Position numbers and translations under genes: made by a program. A stretch of 64,000 nt of DNA from contig JAEQBH010003864.1 in the NCBI GenBank assembly GCA_016808115.1, forward strand, positions 186,001 through 250,000, written 5' to 3'. The notes under the pieces were generated by a model. It ran no database searches. It saw only the letters and a list, made by a program, of their open reading frames with translations, and had not been told where the DNA came from. The stretch comes from Tetrastigma voinierianum. Taxonomy: Eukaryota; Streptophyta; Magnoliopsida; Vitales; Vitaceae. Below are positions 32,053 to 43,743 of the stretch, one piece after another (the stretch's first letter is position 1; each line of letters starts with the position of its first letter).

Positions 32053-33803
32053 AACACTCCCAAAATTAACGTTTTCTTGTCCTCAAGCAAAAACATGGGA
32101 AAGAAAATATGAGTTCGTGGAGATATGCACTTTGCAATAATTTGCCTCAGGAATTATGCATTCCGATCGTAGATAATATTTCAGACAATGTTCTCTCCAA
32201 GCAAACGGTACGACCCTGAGCTAGTAACACACAGATCGAGGTTCTGAAAGCGTGGTGTGTGCGACCTCACCCTTTGGTCAAATGCGGTTTTAGATGGGGA
32301 AATTAGGGAATGCATGGGTGCAGTTTACCACCATAAATAGTTTTCGTGGATGAAAAGTGACCGAGACTTCATAGGCTTGCTTCGCATCCCATTCTCCACT
32401 AATGTAGGCATTACATTCTATAGGGATAAAATAGGTATTTTCAAGATTGTAATGTGTGAGGGTGAAAGGGTAGTTGAATGAATCATTTAAGTTCATATTT
32501 TACCCAAAACACTCCAGCATTTTCTTCTTCTACTCATATGCTTCATCCTCCAAAATTTGACGATGTTTTCAATTGAGTCATTCACTCAACCCGATTAGCA
32601 TCATCATGCTTTTCACACCACTTCACTCCCAAACTTGGTTGTTTCTATGTTTCTTAAAAATTACCAAGACTTTTCATCTTGGAAGCATCAAGGTGAGAAG
32701 CGATTCTGTCTTCCAACCTCCTTAAACTTTTCTACCTACTCCATGTAGCGAGCCTTAAATTCAAAGCTCGAGCCAGGCTAGGAATTGTGGAGTGTTTAAA
32801 GCATCTCTGGACTTACTAGCTCGAGGTAGGAAAGCTACAAGATTAATATTTTCTCCCCCTTGAGTTCTTTTCTTCTTTTCTCTTTTCAACACTCTTTCCT
32901 CGGCCTTTTGTACTTATCAAATCCTCTTCATTTATACTTCCCACTGCTACATGTCCTTCTCTTTATTTGTGCTTTATCAACGACATATTAAGGGTAAAAT
33001 GTGGGTCCTTGATAGAAGGGTAAAACAACAGGACATGGGTGTTCATTCTTGGTTTCTAGGATAGAATATGGCTATTATGGCTTAAATTGGGTGACTATGG
33101 ATTAATACATAATCGGGTAGGCTAACAAGGCTCAACCAATTCCAAGGATGGTCTACATCATTTCCTAACAGATGTGCTATCTAGGATTTCGCCTCAAATG
33201 ATACTTGAGCAAGTTCTGAAGTCTCGTGAAATCTTAGACATCATGATTTCCCTATAATTTTTCTCTAAACCAGGCATAATTGGACAACATATGAGACTTA
33301 TGCTTTATTTGGTTCAAACCTATAGCTAAGTGTACAACTATGTGGTCATCCTATTTGACTTTTAGCTCAAATGTCTCTCACATTATTCATATGTAAGTGC
33401 CTAATTTGATATCATCATAGGCATTTCAACAACGAACCCACAAACAACAAAAAGACCAATTTGGATAATTACAGAAAAAATGTTTCAAAAAATGCTATGT
33501 ACTGTGACATTAGAATGATTTACTCAAAAAACAAAATTACATATAAGAGCTACTATGACTAACCGATCAAGCATACCAAAATATTATAAAATCATCCAAG
33601 GCATCCAAAAAATACCCATAGGCAGTATGTATAGAAAAAAAAAAAAAAAGATAACGAAGATCATCAATTGTTCGGATCGTCCATATGCACGATAAAAGCA
33701 TATGAGTAGAGAATCTTAAAAATCTTTGGGAAAAACATCCCCAAACTAAAAATTAAAACTGTCCTCGGTACAATATAAAATGTAGGGGGAACATAAACTC
33801 CCT
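32053..33803. other. Non-coding 3' internal region of element C
   Basis: On the minus strand TTTTGGGAGTGTT directly before the LTR start is the likely polypurine tract (32053-32066). The rest has no readable protein and carries scattered short A/T runs such as 33640-33652. Confidence 0.65.
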
Positions 33804-34972
33804 TTAAAAGGCATGGTGCTCATCATCATTGAAAATCAGGTAATCGGCGAAGGTCGAAATTGGCCCATTTCGAGTGTGTTTGTGACCATCTGAAGTTAAA
33901 CGAGGACGATGGTTGTGGGGCACTCTTGATGAGATCTTCGGTCCATGGTAGAGCGCGGTGACAAATGGTAGTGTTACGCTCATGTAATCTGCTGCAACTA
34001 TACGCACTGCGATAAATGCCGCGAGCCCGACTCATCTTGTGGCCCCGAGTTTAGACAACTCTCTTTGCAGTGCTATTGGCATATCACCAGTGTCTTTGTC
34101 GGCATCGTCACTGTCCTTAGCAGAGTCTCCTGCTGCGGATGCTTCTTCTTCATCTTCGTCCATGTCGTCGTGGACCCTCTCCTTTGATTTGGGCAGTGGC
34201 ACTAAGAGTCAATGGGTGGCCTTTTCTTTGGAATCATGCATAGGCACTTCAGCATTTTGGCACAATAGGGTGATCAAGGAGGGGTGGATAAGGGCTCCCG
34301 TACAAAACCCCTTAGTGGATTTGATTATCCCCGCTGATATACATGGCGGAGCATCGGGTGGATGCATACCTGTCATTATACAATAGGATTACCTTGTCAT
34401 TTGTGGACAAATGGAGGCTTGGCCCAGTGGCACGAGATAAGCCCCATTGCCAAACCTTTGGGATAGGTTTGAGGTTATTCATCTGAAAGGTGGTCACCTT
34501 AGAAGTTGAAGGGGTTTCGTTTCCATACCCCACGCGCTAGGTGACTTCATAATCGACTCATGAGTCAAGTGTCTAAAAGCAGTGCCACAGCAAACCTCCA
34601 TCGTATCCACGGGTTGTACTACCGATTAATAGCGGTATACTTAAGTCCTACCCTACTTGCCTCGGACATATATGGTAGAGCCAACTTGAAATCGTAGGTT
34701 GGAGTGAAACTCCCTGATTACCAAAGCTATCCCGGGTTGGGATGTGCATAGAATGTAGTCCAGCCTTAATCCCGGATCATGAAGGTGAAGTAGATGTTAG
34801 AGTCCAAGATGACGCGCTTCACGACGAATGTCCTATTGAAAAGGGACTCGTGGTACAGCTTCTCTGCCTCCCGTGTGATGAACTTCTTAGGATTATTGGG
34901 AGGAGGCGGAGGTGCACAGATGCTCTAACCTGTTCTCTTTCGCTTCTGCGGGACGGTTTTCTTCGGAGCCAT
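33804..34972 (-). pseudogene. Athila-type extra ORF (env position), decayed
   Basis: From an ATG at 34972 the minus strand reads MAPKKTVPQKRKRTG, a stop, a proline run, KKFITREAEKLYHESLFNRT and FVVKRVILDSN, then GWTTFYAHPNPG, FKLALPYMSEASRVGLKYT and AINR before a stop. Later fragments include GLAMGLISCHW and an acidic, serine-rich tail near 34180-34100. The layout (basic N-terminus, F.....A..Y...L..R.F, W..F..HP, then VGLKYTAINRYY-like) is that of the retroelement ORF often annotated as putative plant transposon protein. It lies between integrase and the 3' LTR, as in Athila. Several in-frame stops. Its molecular role is not established. Confidence 0.65.
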
Positions 34973-35094
34973 GGAGGAATAGAGATGGAGAAAACCTGAG
35001 TTGGGAGAGACGGGTTCTTTGAGAGAAAAAAAAGTCGGGAAACCAGTTGAAATGAAAAAAAAAAAAACCTAGCGTGGGCCTTTATAGTGCCCTA

Positions 35095-35515
35095 TGTTTG
35101 AGCCTCTTCTCCTAGGCGAAGGGGCCTAAATCTGGATGGTCATGAGGGGTTTGCTTAGGCGAAGGGTCCTTCGCATTGGCAAACCCGAGGGATTTTCCAA
35201 ATAGGGCTTTAGGTTTGCCTCGGCGAAGCTTCCTTTTCCTAGGCAAACCCGAGGGCTTGCTAAGGGGGACTTGTGTTCAGCTAGGAGAAGCTTTCCTTCG
35301 TCTCGACGAACACCTTCACCTTGGAGAAGGGTTTCTTGGCATAGGCGAAACCAAAGGTTTCTCGGCGTAGGCGAACCCAAAGGTTTCTCAATCTTGATCA
35401 GGGGTTCGCCTTGGCAAAGCAGCCTTTGCCTCGACGAACCCGAGAGTGGTTTCACTCTCGAATTACTATGCCCATTAGGTTGTTCACAGTTAACTTTGGT
35501 CCCCAACGACTTCAT
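35095..35515. repeat. Palindrome-rich array in element C body
   Basis: Repeated TAGGCGAAGG, CTTCGCCTAGG-like, TTGGCAAACCCGAGGG and GGCGAACCCAAAGGTTTCTC blocks, the same motif family that recurs in the C LTRs at 31750-31865 and 42780-43035. Open frames here on both strands are by-products of the repeats. Confidence 0.75.
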
Positions 35516-35866
35516 TTAAGTTCTTGAGCATCAAATTGAGTTCATGGCTCCCTCTTTTTGAAAAATATTATGTTTTTCACAAATTTTTGGTTCACTCCCA
35601 AAAACTCGATTTCAACAGATCAACCCTAGCCTCACCTTCTTGCCTTAATATGAAACACTTGACACACAAATCAAACAAACCAAACCACACCAAGAATCCC
35701 TAAAAACATAATCAAATTAAACTAAAAAGAGATGAAATAAATTAAGAAAATAAAAAGAAAACTGGGGTTCTTGCAAAACTTGGGTTGCCTCCCAAGAAGC
35801 ACTATATTTAGTGTCGATAACTCATCGAAGTCGTGTCTCACTACTAGTTGCTCACAGAAACAGAGA

Positions 35867-36930
35867 TTATACATTAATGTAGTTCATGATTTCTTTAGCA
35901 ATTTGCTTACCCAAATAATGCTTCAACCTCTGGCCATTGACTTTGAACTCTTGGCCATTTTCTGTTTGCACCCCTATTATACCATATGGGGTTACCTGAT
36001 AGACTGTGATAGGCCCGGACCATCTTGATCTCAACTTGCCCAAGAATAAATTTAGTCTAGAGTTGAAAATCAGAACTTTGTCACCCACCTTGAACTCTTT
36101 CCTTAGCAAGTTCTTGTCATGCCATCCTTTTGTTTTCTCCTTGTAGATTTTTGCATTCTCATATGAATCATTGTACATTTCCTCAAGTTCATTTAGTTGA
36201 AGAAGTCTTTCTCACCAGCTTCTTTGAGGTTGAAGTGGGGTTCCTTATCCACATTGCCCAATGTTCTGAGAATTCGAGAGGCAAAATGGAGCGGTTTCCA
36301 GGTGTCAGGAGGGACATGTCAATTGGAGTTTTGAAGGCGGTTCTATATGCCCGTAGAGCATTGTCCAACTTCTTCGACCAATCCTTCCTAGATGGAGTCA
36401 CCGTCTTTTCCAATACTGCTTTGATATCTTGATTTGAAATTTATGCTTGCCCATTGGATTGTGGGTGATATGGGAGACTCTTTGCATGCCACACAGTATA
36501 CTTCCCCAACAAAGAGGCAAAGACTCTATTACATAAATGGCTTCCTTCATCACTGAGAATACATTGAGGGGCACCAAACCGAGTGAGGATATTTCTGTGA
36601 ATAAATTGCACCACTGTTTTCGCATCATTTTTCTTTGTGGAAACTACCTCCTCCTATTTCGACACATAGTTGACAGCAAGAAGAATATACAATTTCCCCA
36701 ACAAAGGAGGAAATAGTCCCATGAAGTCAATGCCCCATACATCGAAAATCTCTACTTCTTGAATGTTGTTTAAGGGCATTTCATTTCTTCTGGAAATATT
36801 ACCCACTCTCTGACATCTATCACAATTTTGAACGTGTTAATGAGAGTCCTCCATATAGGGAAGAGTGGCACTTGGATAGGATTTCTAGATGTTCCTCTTG
36901 AGGCACACTTCTTCTCATCACTTAGTCTAG
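35867..36930 (-). pseudogene. pol: Athila-type integrase of C
   Basis: On the minus strand the zinc-binding Cys pair appears in NCDRCQRVGNISRRNEMP, followed by QEVEIFDVWGIDFMG (first Asp), then RFGAPQCILSDEGSH (second Asp) and PYHPQSNGQA ahead of the acidic third site, ending VLEKTVTPSRKDWSKKLDN and ALRAYRTAFKTPIDMS. The C-terminal part is YENAKIYKEKTKGWHDKNLL, FKVGDKVLIFNSRLNLF and GKLRSRWSGPITVYQV. Frame changes at about 36400 and 36190 and stops in the core inactivate it. It would insert the DNA copy into the chromosome. Confidence 0.9.
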
Positions 36931-37308
36931 GCATCTTTTAAAAATTAATGGGTCGTCCCATTGATATAGCTTGACGTCATGTAAGAATTTCTTCTGCTGT
37001 TGAGAACTTAGCCAGGGGGTAACACATTGCATGCCAAATAGTCGACAAAATCTACATATCATGGAAAATGAGTTTCCATCGCTAGAAATTGCTTATTCGG
37101 GAATGATTCCTTAATCTCTATGCGATCTTGTATCCCCTTATCGGATTCCAAATGAGATAGGTGGTCTGCTACCACATTTTCACTGCCTCTCTTATCTTTA
37201 ATTTCCATATCAAACTCTTGAAGCAATAAAACCCAACGAATTAATCTTGGTTTGGCCTCCTTTTAATCATAAGATGCACGATTGTCGCATAAATTCGTGT
37301 GAAGTCAC

Positions 37309-38280
37309 TTAGAACCAGTGTCCTCGTTTGAACTTGTCACAAGAATACACCACTACTAGCATCTCTTTCTCTGTAGTCGCATAATTCTCTTGAGCTTCGT
37401 TCAGCGTTTTACTAGCATAATATATAGGCCTGAAGATTTTCTCCCGTTTTTGTCCCAAAACAGCCCCAACTACATAGTCACTGGCATTGCACATTATCTC
37501 AAAAGGTTCATCCCAGTTTGGTGCAACTACTATAGGTGCTTCGATTAGTTTATTCTTTGTCTGGTCAAATGCTGTCATGCAGGCTTCATCAAAGCTAAAT
37601 ATCGCGTCTTTTTCCAACAATTTGCATAGCGGTTTTGAGATTTTTGAGAAATCTTTGATGAATCTTTGATAGAAACCTGCATGTCCCAAGGAAATACAAA
37701 CACCTCGCACCGTAGTGGGTGGGGTAAGGGTTTGGATTGTTGCTATCTTTGCTTTATCCACTTCCAACCCTTTGGAAGAGATGAGGTGTCCAAGCACAAT
37801 ACTTTCTTACACCATGAAATGGCACTTCTCCCAGTTCAAAACTAGATTTTTCTCTCGGCGTCTTTGTAGAACCACTTCAAGATTGGTCAACAAATTATCA
37901 AACTAGTATCCATACACTGAAAAATCGTGCATGAAAACTTCCATGATGTTTTCTATCAAATATGAAAAAATGGCTGTCATGCATCTCTAAAAAGTTGTTG
38001 GCGCATTGCAAAGCCTAAACGACATTCTTTTGAAGGCGAATGTCCCATATGGGCATGTGAAGGCTGTCTTCTCTTAGTCTTCGGGGCTCACCATAATCTG
38101 GTTGTATCCCGAATAGCCATCTAGGAAGCAATAGTGAGAGTGTCCTACAAGTCGATCTAGCATCGATCCGAAGGAGGATAATAGTCCTTCTGATTTGCTT
38201 TGTTGAGCTTTCTATGGTCAATGCATACTCTCCATCCCGTAATTGTACGAGTGGATAGAAGCTCATTTTCTCATTCGAAC
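37309..38280 (-). pseudogene. pol: Reverse transcriptase and RNase H of C
   Basis: From high to low coordinate: a palm start (GYSGYNQIMV, TAFTCPYGTFAFKRM), then LCNAPTTF-RCMTAIF, then VFMHDFSVYGY, LNWEKCHFMV and LGHLISSKGLEVDKAKIAT. KPLCKLLEKDAIFSFDEAC, PFEIMCNASDYVVGAVLGQ and ENYATTEKEMLVVVYSCDKF are RNase H. The polymerase site normally FMDD reads FMHD, losing the first catalytic Asp. Several stops precede it. The inactive site is an added sign of decay. Confidence 0.92.
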
Positions 38281-38394
38281 CTGATCATCCCTCCCTTTAG
38301 AAGCACACCTTGGCAGGACTCACCCAAGGTCTATCAGAAATAGCATATAAGAACCTAGCTTGAAGCCATTTTAGAACTTTCTTTTTCTAACTTG

Positions 38395-38787
38395 TTATTG
38401 TGGGTTTAACTGATGCTCAATGGACGGAGCATGATCTTCTTCCATCAAAATTTTGTGCATGCATATGGAGGGATTGATTTCCTTGATGTCTTCTATAGAC
38501 CACGCGAATGCCTCCGAATTCCATTCAAGCACTCCTAACAATTTAACCTCCATATCATTATCCAGCTTTGAAGATATAATTACCGACTTTGTATCATTAT
38601 ATCCCAAAAATGCATATTTGAGGCCCTTCGGTAATTCCTTTAGCACTAAACCATCCGGAGTTTTTCTTTCTTTTTCTAAAGCTGATTCTTCTTCGTTTTC
38701 TTGAAGAGTACGTATTGTTTCGATCAATTCTGGAGTGGATGATAGATCTTCATCACCTATGGTTTCTGTGGTGAGTGATTTTGTCAA
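38395..38787 (-). pseudogene. pol: Protease-RT linker of C
   Basis: A 130-residue frame containing LVLKELPKGLKYAFLGYND, VLEWNSEAFAWSIEDIKEI and INPSICMHKILMEEDH, the conserved run just before RT in Athila-type polyproteins. It ends at a stop at LNPQ. Continuity with the next RT fragment is broken. Confidence 0.88.
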
Positions 38788-38835
38788 GCATTACTCAAGT
38801 GGACTGCTTTTTCCAAAGTCATACAACACATCTTC

Positions 38836-39837
38836 TTACGAAGGAATCAAAGCATCAATCATCATGCAACTTGCATTTTTCGTGCTTGGGAATTCCATGC
38901 TTTTATAAAGATTAAACTTCACTTGGTCTTCACCTACTCTCAGTGTTGATTCCCAATTCTTCACATCGATGAGTGCTTGCCCAATGGCGAGAAACGATCT
39001 TCCCAAGATTATCGATGTCGCCCTATCTTCCTCCATATCTAAAACCACAAAATCCACAGGAAAGATGAATTTATCAACCTTCACTAAAACATCCTCTATA
39101 ATGCCCTTAAAAAATGTCAAAGATCTATCATCCATTTGAAGGGATAAAGCTGTATGTGTAACCTTCCCCAAATTCATTTTTTTAGCCATTGAATATGGCA
39201 TCAAATTTATGCTTGACCAAAGATCACATAGTGCCTTGCTGAAAGTGTGCTCCCTAATGATGCAAGGGATAGTAAAACTACCCGAATCTTTGAGTTTCTC
39301 TAGGAGCTTTCGTTGAATGATTGCGCTACACTTTTCAGTCAGACTGATTATCCCACACGCCTGTAACTTTTTCTTGTTATTCATTATCTCCTTCTTAAAT
39401 TTTACATAGTTAGGCATTTGAGCCAACACATCGGCGAATATGATGTTGATCTCGAGTTTCTTAAACATGTTTAGAAACTGAGCAAACTGTTCATTCAGCT
39501 TAGTTTTTCGAAACCTTTGGGGAAAGGGTGAGGGTGGAGTGTATACGAGAGGGTTATCGGGAAAAGTCATTTTTCCTAGGACAACTTCATCAGATTTTTG
39601 TTCCTTTCCCTTATTGTTTAGCTCAACTCCCACTTTGTTCTCCTTAATTTCTATCTTTTCTTCAACTTCTAGATTTTTGTGCTCCATTTTCTTTTCAGTT
39701 TTCTCATATTTCTTGGGCTCATCCAGCTCTTTCCCACTTCTTAAGGTTACGACCATGCATTGCTTTGGGTTTTTCTCCGTGTCACTCGGAAAGGATTTTG
39801 TCGGATTCTCTCTCAAGGATTGAGCCAATTGTCCCAT
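38836..39837 (-). pseudogene. Gag C-terminus and aspartic protease of C
   Basis: The longest retroelement frame in the window (333 residues). The first third has VTLRSGKELDEP and a Lys/Glu-rich charged linker, then PPSPFPQRFRKTKLNEQFAQ and FLNMFKKLEINIIFADVLAQ, MPNYVKFKKEIM. The protease is KALCDLWSSINLMPYSMAKK, where the usual DLGAS active site reads DLWSS, followed by FIFPVDFVVLDMEED and SIILGRSFLAIGQALIDVK. A short 333-codon frame surviving next to dead RT suggests fairly recent insertion, but the altered active site argues that this copy was inactive. Confidence 0.92.
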
Positions 39838-41310
39838 CCGAGCTTCTAGATTTTCAAAGATGCTCCCAACTCGACCTGATTCATCTCCACATTCTTAATT
39901 CATGTGCATATATTGGCCTGTTTGTGATCCAAATTTTTCATGCAAGTTCCCATGGTATTTTGAATACCTTCCATGCTCTTCATTACATTTCCCATCACCA
40001 CTTGACCATTTTCCAACTGAGAGATTCTAGTGTCGGTCGACTTCTTCATATAATTTATCACTAGCATGAGCTCGTTGAATCCCGATTGCCTTGTATTGCC
40101 TTGATAATTGGAGCTCAAAGCTCCTTGGTTCTGAAAACATGGAGGTGTCATGGTATTGCTTGATTGGTGGGGTTCATGAGGAACTATGGCTTGGTTGTTG
40201 TAAGAGAAGTTCTCATGATTCCTTAACCTTGGATGATAATGCGATGGTAGGTTGTTGTTGGGTCGGAATGTGTTACTTCTATTATTCACATAGTTTGTAT
40301 TCTCGATTTGGAGCAAAGGATTAGCCATAAAAGCACTTTGTTCTTGCATATATTCAATTTCCCCAATGGTCGGCTCTTTTGGAGCTTGTTGATTTAATCT
40401 CGCAATCAAGGCTTCAAACTTTGCCTCTAAAAATGACATTCTGTCTACCTTCTACAATCCCCCTTATTTCTTCTATCACCTCTTTCAGAAGGAGGTTGGT
40501 AATTGTTCTTGGCCAATTCTTCAAACATCAAGTTGGTCTATCTTGTTGTCTTCATGGTGATTGAAACCCCACACACCGCGTCCACTAGTGCCTTGGTCGA
40601 ATAGTGGAGACCATTATAGAATATTTGCACTTGAGCACTCAACTCATATCCATGTTGTGGACATTTCCTCAACAGTTCTTTGAACCTACCCCAAGCATCA
40701 TATAGTGTCTCTTGGTCTCCTTGTTGAAATTGTGTGATAGCGCTCACGAACACAGAAGTCAGGCGGGAGTGGAAATTTTTGTCGAGAATACCTCCCTTTA
40801 GAGCTCCCCAAGTATCTATTGATCCCGACATTAGATTGTGGAACCAATTTCTTGCTTTATCCCTTAGTGAAAAAGGAAAAAGCTTCAGCTTAATCACATT
40901 GTGGTCCACTCCATTCATCTTTATAGTGCCATACAATTGTAAGAAGTTTGACAAGTGTCCATTGGGATCTTTAAAGGGTTGCCCCCAAATTGTTGTTGTT
41001 GAACAATAGAGATCAATGAAGGTTTCAACTCAAAATTATTAGCATCTATGGGTTGATGTCGGATCCCTGAATATTCTTCGTCATCCTTAAGGCTTGCCTC
41101 CGGCGGCCCGATTACCCCGATCATAGGGTTCACTGGGTGAGCTCTCATTATATTCCGTTGACCCTCATGAATCGATGATATTTTGATCTTCCATTTACAT
41201 GTGCTCCGGTTTGATCTTCTTGAGTCTAAACAACGTTCTCTCTATTTCAGGATCAAACGACAATAACTCAGAGTCGGGCCTTCTGTGCATAAAATTTGGT
41301 ACCCAAGTGA
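39838..41310 (-). pseudogene. gag: gag of element C, four frames
   Basis: Start at about 41290: MHRRPDSELLSFDPEIERTL, the standard Athila Gag N-terminus, ending at KPEHM with a stop. Next MRAHPVNPMIGVIGPPEA and IDANNFELKPSLISIVQQQQ, then a frame change to TIKMNGVDHNVIKLKLFPFS and LRDKARNWFHNL, FKELLRKCPQHGYELSAQVQ and IFYNGLHYSTKALVDAV (capsid core). The last frame (40439-39900) has LEAKFEALIARLNQ and a Gln/Asn-rich region with PHEPHQSSN, and KNLDHKQANICT. Frame changes and stops at the joins make it non-functional. Confidence 0.9.
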
Positions 41311-41473
41311 CAACACTAAGAAAAAGTATCGTGAATCTGAAATAAAAACATGATAAAAACTGAACAAAAAAAAAAAAAAACAATAGACTAAGATTTCTAC
41401 ACAAAAAGAATTTTTGCTCAAAGTAGTAAATGCCCATTTTGCTGGAATATCAATCTGTTCACTTAAATCGTCG

Positions 41474-41499
41474 CTTCCTCAGCAACGACGCAAAAAACT
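41474..41499 (-). other. Primer binding site of C (tRNA-Asp-like)
   Basis: On the minus strand, immediately after the LTR end CTCGAACA, the sequence AGTTTTTTGCGTCGTTGCTG then AGGAAG resembles the Athila leader TTTTGGCGCCGTTGCCGGGGA, complementary to the 3' end of tRNA-Asp. Confidence 0.75.
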
Positions 41500-43219
41500 T
41501 GTTCGAGTGTTTTTGTTTATATTAAAGTTTGGTCAAAAGCAACCTAATCCACAGAATAGATGGAATGATGGGTTATTAAGACTCTAATATGTGAACCCAT
41601 AGGAAGAAATGGTTTAAGTGGGGGATTAATTACCCCCTACTCAAAATTTTACTATTTGAAGCGAAATATAAAATATTGTAAAGTACATTAACTAGAAATA
41701 AAACTAATTTAACTACAATCTACTCTAAAATATTAACAAATGCTTGGGTTAAGATGCAAGAACGACTTTACGGAATGACACTAGGGCCGGCTATCTCCAT
41801 TAGTGCATTGACGACTTATGTCCATTAAGAACCGATTAAGTGAAGATACTCTTGTGCTTACCCAAGGAACTTTGCATGAGGATCACTCTTTCGAGTCTCT
41901 TCTCAATTTCTCACACCTAATCCCTATTCTCCTTCGGTCCATCTAGGTCAAAGGATGTGTTACTTGTGCTAAGGTAAATCAGTCCTTAGGAATTTTCATC
42001 GGTCACCTTTTAGTCCATGCAATGAAATTTCTCGGGTTATGCTCAGATCGATCACCTTTCGGTCCATACGATCATCACATAAGGTTAGATGATGCCCCTC
42101 CTAATAAAATACATCCAGTACTAGGCATTCCTAATTTCCTAGACTTCTTTGATTAAGTTAAGTTGATTTTATCAATTATGAACATTAGGGAATGGAAATC
42201 AAGTCCCAAGGATATACTTCCAATGTCCTCTAGGGCTCAATCTCACTACCTAACATGCAACAATTGAATAAAAATATGGAAATTCATAGTTACACATCAT
42301 AAAACCTCAACACAAGATACATTCACAAAATCATTCAATATATTACAAAATCCAAACACCAATGTCAACGACCAGCCCTAGAGAAGGGTTTAACCACTCA
42401 TAGCAGCCTCAAAACCCAACAATATCATGTCTACAACAAACATAATGCTGAAATATTAAGAGAAATATAAGGGTTTAGGGATACAAAACAAATATGAATG
42501 AAGTAGAGGTCCCCTAAAACCATGCTCCACCACTACAAGAAGTCCTCTAGCAGCTGGATCTTGCAACTTGGCTCCAATCACAAGCTAAAAAATAAGAAAA
42601 TCTACAAACCCTAGAAAAATGAAAGCTTAGAGAGAAACCTTAGATATGTGCAATGCTCTAAGTTCTCTCCAAGATTGTCTATATCTTCTCAAATATTACA
42701 AGGTAGTATTTATGGTATTGGAAAATGACCAAAATAGGGTTGAGAATGAAGGCATTTTTGTCCCATCCCAACATCCTTCACCTAGACAAAGTACCCTTCG
42801 CCTTGGTGAAGACAGGTGTCTGCAATCAAAGTGGACTTCCTTCGCCTAGGCGAAGGTCTTTTTTGCCTAGGCGAACCTGAGGCTTTCCTGCTTCTTTTGT
42901 CTTTGTCTTCTCCTCGACAAAGCTCCTCGCCTAGGTGAACCCGAGGCCTTCTTGCTTATTTTGTCTTTGTCTTCTCCTCGACAAAGCTCTCTCTTCACCT
43001 TGGAGAAGACATTCCTTCGCTTAGGCGAAGCAGTGCCTCTTGTCAGATTCTACTTGTTATTTTTTCCCTCTTCTTTGCTTTATTTTCTTTAATACCTGCA
43101 AAACTCACAAGTGTGAGGGATTAGTGTAATATTTGCGCATAAGGGTGTGAATCTAGCATTTGGGTTGCATGAACACATGAGAAACACACTATAAATGCTT
43201 ATATGATTCACCCCTATCA
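41500..43219 (-). repeat. 5' LTR of element C
   Basis: 1720 bp, TGTTCGAG to CCTATCA on the plus strand, without the solo-LTR insertion present in its sister. It includes a palindrome cluster at 42780-43035 with the perfect 18-mer CCTTCGCCTAGGCGAAGG at 42839-42856. Confidence 0.93.
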
Positions 43220-43224
43220 ATATG

Positions 43225-43584
43225 TGTATGTTGATCCACATGTGCTACGATAAGTCCCTACTACCTAGTTTGGGTATGTTATTGTATCTTGTCGATAGAC
43301 AATATGCTCGAATGAAATGGTATTGTGTGTTGGAGGATTGGACCTGGTTAGGTAAATCTCTATTACCTAGACTGATTTTATGGCATGTAAAGTACTCGGT
43401 TAAAATGTATCATGTTTGGGAGATTTATTGAGAGAATCTCTACTACCTAGTCTAGTATGTTGTGCCATGTCGGCATGCAATGTATATTTAGATGAAATGG
43501 TATTTTGTTTTAGGAGATTCTGTAGTATGTGAGTTTTGTATGATATTTATGTGTGTTGATGATTATGAAGTCCAAGTGGGAGAA
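43225..43584 (+). other. Copia 3' untranslated region and polypurine tract
   Basis: Continues the copia element after the C insertion (empty-site junction at ATATG). It contains three similar TCTCTACTACCTAG(A/T)CT-like segments at about 43255, 43362 and 43437. AAGTCCAAGTGGGAGAA (43568-43584) is a typical copia polypurine tract directly before the LTR start. Confidence 0.8.
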
Positions 43585-43742
43585 TGTTAGATAAATAGTT
43601 TTGTGGATTTAGCATAATCAATTACTCACTTACAAGGCCAATTTTATGCCAATTAATGGGAATGGCTTGTATACTATTTTGTAGTAGGGCCCTTGGTCAC
43701 ACACTCTCTATAAGACTCTAGTTAGCCCATTGGATTGGAGGA
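43585..43742 (+). repeat. 3' LTR of copia element, truncated by element D
   Basis: TGTTAGATAAATAGTTTTGTGG onwards matches the 5' LTR at 24555. Similarity is lost near 43725 and the LTR of D starts at 43744. Confidence 0.8.
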
Positions 43743-43743
43743 C

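Larger units (their letters stand above)
29135..43219 (-). mobile_element. Athila-type Ty3/gypsy element C, with exact target duplication
   Basis: LTRs at 29135-32052 and 41500-43219 start TGTTCG and end CTATCA on the plus strand. ATATG lies at 29130-29134 and at 43220-43224. On the minus strand the order is 5' LTR, tRNA-Asp-like primer site, gag, protease, RT, RNase H, integrase, a decayed extra ORF in the env position, polypurine tract, 3' LTR. The extra ORF, the primer type and the long LTRs place it in the Athila lineage of Ty3/gypsy. It lies inside the copia element, so it is younger. Confidence 0.93.
24555..43742 (+). mobile_element. Ty1/copia element, split by Athila-type element C
   Basis: A 5' LTR piece at 24555 and a 3' LTR piece at 43585 share TGTTAGATAAATA and GGGCCCTTGGT with CACACTCTCTATAAGACTCT. 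Between them lie integrase, RT and RNase H in the copia order (26497-29130), then a 14.1-kb insertion, then the copia 3' untranslated region (43225-43584) and a polypurine tract. The Gag and protease region upstream of integrase is not readable. The 3' LTR is in turn cut at 43743 by element D. Confidence 0.85.

Noticed and set aside
34039..34386. 115-codon plus-strand frame
   Set aside because: Antisense to the decayed env-position ORF of element C, whose minus-strand reading matches a known family layout.
35126..35515. Overlapping frames on both strands
   Set aside because: Products of the palindrome-rich repeat block; both strands translate alike because the words are self-complementary.
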